NCBI GenBank assembly: GCA_900544515.1
Contig: UQVI01000095.1
Span: 1-7,287, forward strand
DNA: 7,287 bases
Direction of reading: 5' to 3'
Source of the DNA: an uncultured Oscillospiraceae bacterium
GTDB taxonomy: Bacteria > Bacillota > Clostridia > Oscillospirales > Acutalibacteraceae
The translations under genes were made by a program, and so were the position numbers. The notes beneath the pieces are model-generated. The model was not told the origin of the DNA and made no database searches. It was given only the letters and a program-made list of their open reading frames with translations. Shown here piece after piece: positions 1 to 7,209 of the stretch (its first letter is position 1; each line of letters starts with the position of its first letter).

Positions 1-47
1 GAGATTCGCCTTAGTCTCGTGGGCTCGGAGATGTGTATAAGAGACAG
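1..47. other. Illumina Nextera i7 adapter with Tn5 mosaic end (artefact)
   Basis: Non-biological sequence. Bases 1-5 are the tail of the P7 primer, 6-13 read TCGCCTTA (the Nextera N701 index as written in the oligo), 14-28 are GTCTCGTGGGCTCGG, and 29-47 are the 19-base Tn5 mosaic end AGATGTGTATAAGAGACAG. The match to the known adapter is complete as I recall it. Genomic sequence begins at 48. Any gene model extended to the window edge will carry adapter-encoded residues. Confidence 0.98.
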
Positions 48-3000
48 GGTAATAAGTTTTACCCTTTTTAAGATTTTTAAAGGTATATGCATAATTTGAG
101 TTCTTGGAAATGGTAACACCCTTCACACCGCTCTTGAAATTCTTTGATGTGGAGAGGTAAACCTGATAGCCTGTAACGGTGGTATCCTTATTCCAGGTTA
201 CTCTGAGTGCATTCTTACCTTGTTTTGCAACCTTACAGGACAACTTCTTAGGATTGGTGCGTACCTTAAGCTCTTTAATTGCACCGTTTTTAGTAACTGA
301 CTTACCGTTGACCTTTCCGCTTATTACGGCACGTACTCGGATTTTATACTCCGTATTCGGCTTCACTGCGGTTTTCTTGCCTTTTACAAGAACAGATGTG
401 ATTTTGTATGATGCACTTGAGGTCTGAGCAAGCTTTTTATAGCCCTTTACACCTGTATCATATACCCATATCTCATAAATACAATTATTACCCTGCTTAT
501 TCCAGGAAACATGAATTGAATTCTGAGTAGTAGAGGTTTTAACACCGGATAAGGCATTCGGCTTTATATAATAAACAAATTTACCTGAAAGGTTTGAAAA
601 CTTACCTGTGCCCTTTATTGTGCCCTGATATATTCCCGGATTCGCTGCATTACCGCTTACGGTATAATCTGTTCCTTTCTTTAAAACAGCATCACCAACC
701 TTAACAACAGGAGAAGGTGTCTGCGTCTTTCCGTTATAAGTTAAGTCAGAACAGGAGATAGAAAGCTTACCGTTTTCGATATAAAACATCATTGTAGCAG
801 TGCCTGTATAGTTGCCGATGAATTCTATCTTAACCTTGCCTGTACCGGCATAAATGTTATTTGAATAGGATACAATTTTATAATCTTTGCCTCGTACAAG
901 CGTAGTTACTTTACCGTCAGATGATTTTATGCTTAACTTAAAATCAGTCGGAGTAATCACCTTGCCGGTATACTTATATTTGGCGTTTGAAATATATTTA
1001 TTATTGAACAGAGAGGAAATATCGTATCTTCTGCTGATTATATAATCCCACTGGGAAACAGTGCCCTCCTGCACGTACTTACTGCCCTTAAGTCCTGTAA
1101 ATACAATTTTACCCTTGTCACCATAGTTCAGACCGCCGATTACCTCAACCTTATAATCCGTACCACTGTATATTTTTACGTTTCCTATACTGAGTGTTTC
1201 ACAGCCTTTTGCAATATCAAAGCTGTATGTTGAATGAACAATACTCGGTTTTTCGAGTTCGGACATATCGGCTTTATAGACAGAAAACGGAATCGTCAGT
1301 GCACCTGAATAATTTCCCTTATAGATAACCTCCACAACATATTCACCCGGAAGAAAAGGTGTAATATCCGTCTTTGTCTTATCACCTTTCTTATAACAAA
1401 TTACAGTATAATCCTCATCCTTTGCGAGTCTGTATTTTGAGTTATCAAATACATCAATCTGAATCGGAATATCCTCACCGATAAAATTCGTATTATTTGA
1501 ATATTTAGTCAGGTCTCTGTCATAGTTAGACCAGTCACTCATATCAAGCGCGTTAACTGTCAGATTCTTTTTATAGATTACATTATCCTTTACCGTAACA
1601 ACATCAAATACATATTCACCTGCATCACGGATAAATTGATCCTCACAGCTGTATTCAATACCCTTAGCAAAATCAAGGCATTCACAGCTGTAATAATATC
1701 CGCTGCTGTAAAATTCAAATCCGTCTGACTCAATAAAGGAATATGCGTTATCAGCATCCGCTTTGTAGAACTTTCCGTCAGGAGCAATAATCAGATAATT
1801 TTCCAGATTATACTCACCTGTATCAATAAACTCTTTGTCAGCATTAGCATCTCTTCTGCGTGTTATAACGGTATATAGCTTATCCTCGTTAATTGAGCTT
1901 ATCTCAAATTCATAATCCGCTTTGCTGTGCGTCAGTGATTTATACTCATTATAAAGCTGCTGGTGATTTTCCGGTGAAAAGCTTTCATTTTCACTGCCTC
2001 TTAAAAAATAAGTATAATCAATAATGGAAAATAAATCAGATATTTTTTTACTCTTCTGACAGCCAAAGGTTGCATCCAAAGCATACCAGGTATAATCAGC
2101 ATCATTATAATCCTTAAGATATACCATATTCCATGCATGAGGATCAGAAGCGACATTGCCTGTATAATCACCCTTTACAATACGGCAGTCAATACCATTG
2201 AGCTTACATAAATAATAGAACACAAGTGAATATCCGTCACAAACCGAGCGACCCTGATTACGCGTATGAATTCTGTAAAGGTCCTGGCTGTCAGACTGAT
2301 AGTCCAGATTCATCTTAGATGTAATATCAAAGGATTCTGGATTGTATGCACCCTCCACATTTCCGAACAGTGCACCGTAAGCCGTATGTGAATATCTGTA
2401 TCTTTCTGTGTCAGCATCAAATTTTCCCTGATAAACATCCATATCATAAACTGTATTCTTTGCAAGGAAATTATAGATTGTCTTCACAATATAATATTCC
2501 TTATCATCAGCCGATGCATCTTTTATTGTTTCATTATTTTTAATATAAACCTCATTAAAGCGCTCAAGATATTCGGTTATCATATCCTCTTCTGCTTTGG
2601 TTGTATGGCTTCCGATATTAAAAGTTATACGATAAAAATCATAGTCCGGCGAATCTGATGATGCGGTAAGCACACCTGAATTTTCATTCAATTCAATTTT
2701 GCTCATATATTTCAGATAATCGCCGCCGTATGGTATTTCATAATCATCATAAACCTGATTTTCAACAGCAGAGAAAACACTGTATATATCATCAGCATTT
2801 GCTTTTTTATCCACAAGAAAATAGGCTGAATAGCTGTCCTCACGATTATACATTGCCTGACGGACAGTATCGGTTAACTTATCATAGTCAGAATTATCAT
2901 AAATACATTTATGCCACTTTTCCTGAGAGACTACCCAATAGTTATCATTTTTACTGTCTGCAAAATATAAAGGATCTCCGCTCTGAACAGGCTTGTTTTC

Positions 3001-3120
3001 ATATAAAGTACTTGAATCAAACGCTTTTGCCGTCAACGGAAAAAGCATCAAACATATAACTGAAAAAACAAAAACTGCAAGCGAATAAAAAAATACGTTT
3101 TTTCTACTGCTTTTTACCAC
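48..3120 (-). CDS. Secreted transglutaminase-like protein with Ig-like and fibronectin III repeats (3' end missing)
   Basis: I translated 1024 uninterrupted codons from GTG at 3118-3120 to the insert edge; the stop codon lies outside. Residues 1-33 form a signal peptide: basic MVKSSRKN, a hydrophobic core, then LTAKA before FDSS. After an uncharacterised N-terminal region comes a transglutaminase-like fold at about 190-355, with Cys294 in GRSVCDGYS, His328 in DPHAWNMV and Asp349 in WYALDATFG. Residues 360-530 are tyrosine- and acid-rich. About 540-852 hold three to four Ig-like repeats of the type tYnGk...P...DYtv...N...G...G.GnYtG...F.I; the clearest are near 714-782 and 786-852. Residues 854-958 are a fibronectin III domain, and a second from about 957 is cut after KGKTYY. 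The protein is probably exported and may act on wall or extracellular protein substrates; the substrate and anchoring are unknown. Such domains can be crosslinking enzymes, peptidases or non-enzymatic. The frame also has an ATG at 3144, but the ribosome binding site favours GTG. Confidence 0.9.
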
Positions 3121-3128
3121 AACAAAAA

Positions 3129-3135
3129 CCTCCCC
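3129..3135 (-). promoter_or_regulatory. Strong ribosome binding site that decides the GTG start of the transglutaminase gene
   Basis: The minus strand reads GGGGAGG eight bases before GTG (3118-3120). In-frame ATG codons lie upstream (for example 3142-3144), but the 3144 ATG has no Shine-Dalgarno sequence and would place this site inside the coding region. The signal peptide also begins sensibly at the GTG (MVKSSRKN). I therefore chose 3120 as the start. Confidence 0.8.
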
Positions 3136-3159
3136 AAAAGTCATAATACTTACATTCAT

Positions 3160-3188
3160 ATTATACCATATTCCATATTTTGATAAAA
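3160..3188 (-). promoter_or_regulatory. Extended -10 promoter of the transglutaminase gene
   Basis: On the minus strand TGGTATAAT gives a perfect -10 hexamer (3160-3165) with the TGn extension. The -35 position at a 17-base spacer (3183-3188, TTTTAT) is poor, so recognition would depend on the extended -10. The predicted transcript start near 3153 leaves a leader of about 33 bases that contains the GGGGAGG site. The promoter lies just beyond the terminator of the upstream hydrolase gene, so the transglutaminase gene looks like its own transcription unit. Confidence 0.65.
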
Positions 3189-3205
3189 GCAACATCCGTC
3201 ACAAA

Positions 3206-3252
3206 AATACACGTCCGAAATTGAACATCTTGCACAATTTCGGACGTGTATT
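3206..3252 (-). terminator. Rho-independent terminator after the hydrolase gene
   Basis: A perfect inverted repeat has 18-base arms (3206-3223 and 3235-3252; core ACGTCCGAAATTG) and an 11-base loop. On the minus strand the closing arm runs directly into a U-run (TATTTTTG). It begins 16 bases after the hydrolase stop codon and ends before the transglutaminase promoter. The plus strand has no U-run after the hairpin, so it should act only leftward. The uninterrupted stem is longer than most terminators need. Confidence 0.85.
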
Positions 3253-3268
3253 AAATATTAAATCACTT

Positions 3269-4198
3269 TTATGAAATCGCCTTATCAATAAAAGCAGCAA
3301 TATAATCATATACCTCTGCTCTGTTGGTTTCATTGAGTATCTCGTGTCTTCCGTCAGGGAACAGCTTGATTTCAGCCTTTGTGTGACCTGAGCTTACAAG
3401 ACCGTCATAGACCTCTTTGATTCCCTTTGAATAATTACCGACAGGATCCATTGCACCGCTTATAACAAGGATAGGAATATCCTTTGGTACACGGTTATAC
3501 CAGTCAGCAGTATTTGCACTGATATTTAAATGAATCAGATCATTCATACCCTGTGCGGAGAAAAGGAAACCGCAATACTTATCAGCAATATATTCATCAA
3601 CTATATCCTTGTCTCTTGTCAGCCAGTCAAATGCAGTTCGTTTTTCAAACTTATCCCCGTAGGTACCGAAGGTAAGCTTATCAAGTGTTTTGGATTTATA
3701 CTTACTGCCCTTAACCTTTGCAACAAGTGATGCTATTGCTTTACCCATACCTGCAATCGGATTGGCACCGCCTGTACCCATATAGATTGCGGCATCAAAG
3801 CCTGCGTCAGCATACCATGCAGTAAAGCAGCGTACAATAAATGAGCCCATTGAGTGACCCATAACAATGATTTTTTTATCAGGGTATTTTGACTTTGCTT
3901 TGTCAAAAGTAATTTTCAGATCCTTGACAAGATTTTTATATCCGTCCTTATCGCCGAAATAACCTGTTTCATCAAAATTCTGATTTGATGTTCCATGATT
4001 TGCCATATCGTGCATAAATACGGCAATTCCCTTTGATGTCAGATACTCAATAAAATTATGGTACCTTTTCTGATGCTCCGCCATTCCATGATGAATAACA
4101 AGCACTGCCTTGATATCATCGTTATCCGGAGTGTACTCACAGCCGTGTATTTCACATACACCTGTTTGTGATTTAAAACTGTACTCTTTAACTTTCAT
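3269..4198 (-). CDS. Alpha/beta hydrolase, monoacylglycerol lipase/lysophospholipase type
   Basis: A 309-residue serine hydrolase of the Hydrolase_4 (serine aminopeptidase S33) family, usually annotated as lysophospholipase or monoacylglycerol lipase. The oxyanion-hole region is HHGM (36-39), followed by HDMANHG (63-69), which is typical of this family. The nucleophile is Ser116 in GHSMGS; the likely acid is Asp251 in SGAMDPVGNY and the base His285 in DGRHEIL. A lid-like insertion spans about 145-235. No signal peptide is seen, so it is probably cytoplasmic or membrane-peripheral, acting on glycerol esters or lysolipids (family inference; substrate unproven). The ATG at 4196-4198 follows AGAGGG (within 4207-4213) at eight bases. 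It starts 38 bases after the mscL stop with no terminator or convincing promoter between, so it is probably co-transcribed with mscL. Full family length. Confidence 0.92.
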   Translation of the reverse strand: MKVKEYSFKSQTGVCEIHGCEYTPDNDDIKAVLVIHHGMAEHQKRYHNFIEYLTSKGIAVFMHDMANHGTSNQNFDETGYFGDKDGYKNLVKDLKITFDKAKSKYPDKKIIVMGHSMGSFIVRCFTAWYADAGFDAAIYMGTGGANPIAGMGKAIASLVAKVKGSKYKSKTLDKLTFGTYGDKFEKRTAFDWLTRDKDIVDEYIADKYCGFLFSAQGMNDLIHLNISANTADWYNRVPKDIPILVISGAMDPVGNYSKGIKEVYDGLVSSGHTKAEIKLFPDGRHEILNETNRAEVYDYIAAFIDKAIS

Positions 4199-4236
4199 AA
4201 AATTATCCCTCTCAATTTAAATGATATAATCTATGT

Positions 4237-4659
4237 TTACTCTTCTGACGGAATATCTGATGTGCAGTGGCAACATTTTACTGCATCCATAGGTATTTCA
4301 CTTTTACAAAACGGACAAAGCTTTACTGTCGGCTCCTCTTCAGTCTCTTCGGTCTTCTTCTTTCCAAGCGACATTGCCTTGTTTACTGCCTTGACGATAC
4401 AGAAGATGATGAATGCCATAATAATGAAATTAATAACAGCTGATAAAAAAGCACCATAATCTATGTAATTATCCCCAACAAGATGAATCCTTCCTTGAAT
4501 TTCTGCACCACCTATACAATTAATAAGCGGATTGATAATATTATCTGTAAGCGATGTTACAATAGAAGAAAACGCACCGCCGATAATAACACCGACTGCG
4601 AGATCCATCACATTCCCCTTTGAAATAAACGCCTTGAATTCTTCAAAAAACTTTTTCAT
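4237..4659 (-). CDS. mscL: Large-conductance mechanosensitive channel MscL with zinc-ribbon tail
   Basis: A 140-residue MscL, the membrane pore that opens under tension to release solutes during hypo-osmotic shock. The N-terminal amphipathic helix MKKFFEEFKAFISKGN leads into a first membrane segment (about 16-44) with the conserved MDLAVGVIIGGAFSSIVTSL, an extracytoplasmic loop (45-68), and a second membrane segment (about 70-95). A charged linker follows (KKKTEETEEE). Instead of the enterobacterial C-terminal helix, the tail carries a zinc-ribbon-like motif: Cys115/Cys118 (CPFC) and Cys129/Cys132 (CCHC). I recall similar tails in other clostridial MscL proteins. I start at the ATG 4657-4659, which follows GGGGGAAG (4666-4673) at a good distance and matches the family N-terminus. 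A TTG 33 bases upstream (4690-4692) would add 11 residues ahead of the ribosome binding site and at the promoter's predicted transcript start. Confidence 0.95.
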   Translation of the reverse strand: MKKFFEEFKAFISKGNVMDLAVGVIIGGAFSSIVTSLTDNIINPLINCIGGAEIQGRIHLVGDNYIDYGAFLSAVINFIIMAFIIFCIVKAVNKAMSLGKKKTEETEEEPTVKLCPFCKSEIPMDAVKCCHCTSDIPSEE

Positions 4660-4696
4660 GTTATACTTCCCCCACTTCTCTTTTATAGACAATTGT

Positions 4697-4725
4697 ATAA
4701 TATCATATTACACCTGTAAAATCAA
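4697..4725 (-). promoter_or_regulatory. Promoter of mscL overlapping the radical SAM stop codon
   Basis: The minus strand has TTGATT (4720-4725), a 17-base spacer and TATTAT (4697-4702). The bases TGA before the -10 serve both as the TGn extension and as the stop codon of the radical SAM gene (4703-4705). The predicted transcript start is near 4690, giving a leader of about 31 bases with the GGGGGAAG site. It would let mscL and the hydrolase be expressed separately from the upstream operon, although no terminator blocks readthrough. Confidence 0.6.
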
Positions 4726-5569
4726 AGGTTGGTATAAACTTTTTGTCAGCTGATGAAAGTTCCTGAATAAAAAGCTTTTCCAGTCCTTCATTTACGGCAT
4801 AATCCACAACCTTATTGTATTCCCTTTTGGTTATTGTTCTGTCAAGTTCCGGAAAATTGTCAAGCGCTCCGCAGGGCACATACTGCGCCATCAGAGAAAT
4901 ATAGGTGTCCGGCAGATTATCACTGAGCCAGTCAATTATGGCAAGTGATGAATTTGTATTCTGCGGTAAAATCAGATGACGGACAATCAGTCCGCTTTTC
5001 ATAACATCGCCGTCAAAGGAATCCTCAACCTGATTTCTCATCTCAAGTATTGCTGCCGAAGCTTTGTCAAAATAGTCCTCCGCCCTTGAATACCGCAGAG
5101 CCTTGTCAGGTCGGATATACTTTAAATCAGGAAGATAAATGTCAACTAACCCTCTAAGCTTTTTTAAAGTCTCTGCCTCTTCATATCCGCTTGAATTATA
5201 AACAATCGGCACAGGACTGCTCCACTTTGAAAGAACTTCTGCCAGCCTGTCAGCATAATGGGCAGGATTGACAAGATTGATATTCTGTGCACCCTGTTCA
5301 ATCAGATTTTCAAAAATCTCAATCAGCTTTTCATCAGTAATGTCAACACCCTTGTTATCCCTGCTGATTTCATAATTCTGACAAAAGGCGCAGCGTAAAT
5401 TACAACCGCTGAAAAAGACTGTACCACTGCCGTTTTTACCGCTGATACAGGGTTCCTCCCAAAAATGAAGTGCCGCTCTTGCCACACGGAAGCTGCTTTT
5501 GCTTTTACAGTAACCGAGACCCTTTTCCCTGTCGACATTGCAGTGTCTCGGACAAATGGAACATATCAT
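4703..5569 (-). CDS. Radical SAM protein, PflX type (PflA-like, COG1313 family)
   Basis: A 288-residue radical SAM protein related to pyruvate formate-lyase activating enzymes. The SAM-binding [4Fe-4S] motif CxxxCxxC is complete: Cys56, Cys60, Cys63 in GCNLRCAFCQN. The N-terminus carries a second cysteine set (Cys3, Cys6, Cys10, Cys21; CSICPRHC...GYC), as usual in this subfamily, which may hold another metal or cluster. Other family-like stretches are YNSSGYE (124-130), DIYLPDLKY (143-151), GLIVRHLILP (193-202), SLMAQYVP (225-232) and the C-terminal FIPTFDFTGV. Family knowledge places it as a glycyl-radical-activase relative of unknown substrate; no glycyl radical enzyme is in the window. Its ATG overlaps the rsmI stop by four bases (ATGA), behind a modest AAGG site, so it is probably translated by coupling. 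Full length, no damage seen. Confidence 0.9.
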   Translation of the reverse strand: MICSICPRHCNVDREKGLGYCKSKSSFRVARAALHFWEEPCISGKNGSGTVFFSGCNLRCAFCQNYEISRDNKGVDITDEKLIEIFENLIEQGAQNINLVNPAHYADRLAEVLSKWSSPVPIVYNSSGYEEAETLKKLRGLVDIYLPDLKYIRPDKALRYSRAEDYFDKASAAILEMRNQVEDSFDGDVMKSGLIVRHLILPQNTNSSLAIIDWLSDNLPDTYISLMAQYVPCGALDNFPELDRTITKREYNKVVDYAVNEGLEKLFIQELSSADKKFIPTFDFTGVI

Positions 5570-6387
5570 AATAAAGCCTTGTAAATATCGCCTTTCTTAA
5601 AGGGTGTCTGCGATGCTGTTTCCTTAGCCGCATTATTGACGGACATACCGCCTTCAACCAATTTTTCAGCCATTTTCACTGCATCTTCAAAAGTAATTTC
5701 CGACTGAACCTCAGACTGCTTACCCTCAATAATCAATACGATTTCACCCTTAAGACTGTTATCACCATACATCTCACAAGCCTGCGACAAGGTTGTTTTT
5801 ATCACCTGTTCGTGTATCTTTGTAATCTCACGGACAATAGAAAGATCCCTGTCACCAAGCACCTTATATAAATCCTTCAGTGTATTTGACAGCTTGTGCG
5901 GAGCCTCGTAGAAAATCATTGTTCTCTTTTCATCCTTGATTTCCTCAAGATGCTCACGCCTTGACTTTTTGCTGACAGACAAAAATCCCTCAAAGGTAAA
6001 GCGTCCACTGTCCATTCCTGATATGGCAAGTGCCGTTGCAAATGCCGTAGGACCGGGAACGGACTCAACCGTAATCCCCATTTCATGGCAGAGCGCAACC
6101 AAATCCTGACCGGGATCTGAAATTGCAGGCATACCTGCATCTGTTACAATTGCACAGCTTTCACCGTTTGCAATGCGGCTGCAGATGATCTCTCCGCGTT
6201 CTCGTTTATTATGTTCAAAATAAGATACCATTTCTTTTTTTATATCAAAATGGTTAAGCAGTTTCACGGTAACTCTTGTGTCCTCAGCCGCAATAAAATC
6301 AACACGCTCAAGTGTTTCAAACGCACGCGGCGAAAGGTCACCAAGATTACCTATCGGCGTGCCTACAACATATAATTTTCCGCTCAT
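5566..6387 (-). CDS. rsmI: 16S rRNA (cytidine(1402)-2'-O)-methyltransferase RsmI
   Basis: RsmI uses SAM to methylate the ribose 2'-OH of C1402 in the decoding centre of 16S rRNA. The 273-residue product has the full tetrapyrrole-methylase fold pattern: LYVVGTPIGNLGDLSPRA (5-22), AEDTR (34-38), TDAGMPAISDPG (82-93), VPGPTAFATALAISG (110-124), FEGFL (132-136), IFYEAPHKL (158-166), REITKIHE (186-193) and KGEIVLIIEG (213-222). The C-terminal MSVNNAAKETASQTPFKKGD is a small helical domain typical of the family. It overlaps the upstream methyltransferase by four bases (ATGA) and the downstream radical SAM gene in the same way. Only a weak GGGT precedes the ATG, so translation probably relies on re-initiation. 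Next to a YabB-type gene it repeats the Bacillus subtilis yabB/yabC neighbourhood. Confidence 0.97.
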   Translation of the reverse strand: MSGKLYVVGTPIGNLGDLSPRAFETLERVDFIAAEDTRVTVKLLNHFDIKKEMVSYFEHNKRERGEIICSRIANGESCAIVTDAGMPAISDPGQDLVALCHEMGITVESVPGPTAFATALAISGMDSGRFTFEGFLSVSKKSRREHLEEIKDEKRTMIFYEAPHKLSNTLKDLYKVLGDRDLSIVREITKIHEQVIKTTLSQACEMYGDNSLKGEIVLIIEGKQSEVQSEITFEDAVKMAEKLVEGGMSVNNAAKETASQTPFKKGDIYKALL

Positions 6388-7115
6388 TTATCGTACCCAT
6401 CGGCATAAGAGCCGTATATTTCTATCATTTCGTCAGTGAATTTTCCGTTTTCCTTTTTTATAATCAGCTGAGGCTCAACACGTAAAAACGGCTTTGCCCC
6501 TTTCTGCCCCTGCACAAGGAAAAGAAACGGCTGTTCCCCTGCCCTGTCCTGAACAAATCTCAGACGCTTTGGCTCAAGCTTGTACTTCCGCATAATTTCC
6601 AGAGTATCAACAAGACGTTCAGGTCTATGACACATACAAAATTTTCCGCTATATTTTAGTAAATAAGCTCCTGCTTTCACTGCATCTTCAATATTACAGC
6701 AGACCTCGTGCCGTGCAATCCTTGCACTTTCACCCAGTGATTCAATACCTGTGCCCACAGGCTTATAGGGCGGATTCATGGTTACAAGTGAAAATTCCTC
6801 AGCCCTGAATACCTTATCAATTTCTCTCAAATCGCAGTTATACGGTGTTATTCTACTTTCAAGACTGTTTTCCTTGATAGAATAACAAACCTGTTCATAA
6901 GCATTTTCCTGAATATCAAGGCAGGATACATTATTGATTTTTTCATTTCTCAGCCAGAGAAACGGTATTATACCGCAGCCTGTACCCATATCCAGTGCTT
7001 TGTCTTTTGCTTTAATATTTGCAAAATAAGAAAGTATTACTGCATCAGTGCCAAAGGTGTGATTCTCACTCACAGCTATTTTTATGTCGTCAGACAATCG
7101 TTCAAATCTATACAT
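6384..7115 (-). CDS. yabB: SAM-dependent methyltransferase of the YabB/TrmN6 (YfiC) family
   Basis: A 243-residue class I methyltransferase. The N-terminal ERLSDDIKIAVSENHTFGTDAVILSYF is characteristic of the YfiC/YabB group. The SAM-binding motif I is LDMGTGCGIIP (41-51), with acidic Asp67 in CLDIQE as motif II. The catalytic motif IV is NPPYKP (114-119), typical of enzymes methylating an exocyclic base amino group. ARHE (134-137) and CHRPERL (162-168) follow. The E. coli relative makes m6A37 in tRNA-Val1; Gram-positive members are usually annotated by this homology and their target is less certain. It heads the operon with rsmI and the radical SAM gene. The ATG at 7113-7115 lacks any Shine-Dalgarno sequence and lies at the predicted transcript start. 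An in-frame TGA at 7128-7130 and the absence of other start codons between rule out an upstream start. Confidence 0.9.
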   Translation of the reverse strand: MYRFERLSDDIKIAVSENHTFGTDAVILSYFANIKAKDKALDMGTGCGIIPFLWLRNEKINNVSCLDIQENAYEQVCYSIKENSLESRITPYNCDLREIDKVFRAEEFSLVTMNPPYKPVGTGIESLGESARIARHEVCCNIEDAVKAGAYLLKYSGKFCMCHRPERLVDTLEIMRKYKLEPKRLRFVQDRAGEQPFLFLVQGQKGAKPFLRVEPQLIIKKENGKFTDEMIEIYGSYADGYDK

Positions 7116-7121
7116 GTTTTT

Positions 7122-7150
7122 ATTATATCAAGTAATACCATTTTTTTCAA
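7122..7150 (-). promoter_or_regulatory. Consensus-like promoter of the methyltransferase operon, placed for a leaderless mRNA
   Basis: The minus strand carries TTGAAA (7145-7150), a 17-base spacer and a perfect TATAAT (7122-7127), with TGA in front as an extended -10. Only six bases (AAAAAC) separate the -10 from the ATG. Using the usual spacing, +1 falls on 7115, the A of the ATG. No ribosome binding site could fit in such a transcript. Confidence 0.8.
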
Positions 7151-7186
7151 TATGGTCTTTTTTTATAATGATTACAAGTATTACTT
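7130..7186. repeat. Spaced inverted repeat between divergent promoters
   Basis: AAGTAATAC at 7130-7138 is the exact reverse complement of GTATTACTT at 7178-7186. The left copy lies in the -35/-10 spacer of the methyltransferase promoter. The right copy belongs to a small palindrome, AAGTATTACTT (7176-7186). It could be a pair of operator half-sites or chance in AT-rich DNA. Confidence 0.3.
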
Positions 7187-7209
7187 TTTATTTTTCAGTG
7201 TATTCTTTA

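Noticed and set aside
2730..3059. A rightward 109-codon open frame, and shorter ones at 179-427 and 2346-2543
   Set aside because: All lie antisense to the uninterrupted transglutaminase frame, have no family features, and their composition (His/Tyr-rich or hydrophobic) is that of shadow frames.
3046..3060. Lipoprotein signal (Cys23 in the leader)
   Set aside because: The residues before Cys23 (FSVI) do not form a lipobox, and the hydrophobic core continues to a good signal peptidase I site, AKA before FDSS.
3121..3144. ATG start at 3144 for the transglutaminase gene
   Set aside because: It has no Shine-Dalgarno sequence and would put GGGGAGG inside the gene; the GTG at 3120 is correctly spaced from it.
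4660..4692. MscL start at TTG 4692, giving 151 residues
   Set aside because: The strong ribosome binding site and the family N-terminus fit the ATG at 4659, and the predicted transcript begins at about 4690.
4262..4753. Rightward open frames across mscL, and leftward alternative frames at 1590-1787, 5323-5538 and 5916-6140
   Set aside because: They overlap well-supported genes (mscL, transglutaminase, radical SAM, rsmI) and show no start signals or recognisable domains.
7134..7170. Rightward terminator: ACCAT/ATGGT stem followed by a T-run
   Set aside because: The stem is only five pairs around a T-rich loop and no rightward gene precedes it; more likely AT-rich chance inside the divergent promoter region.
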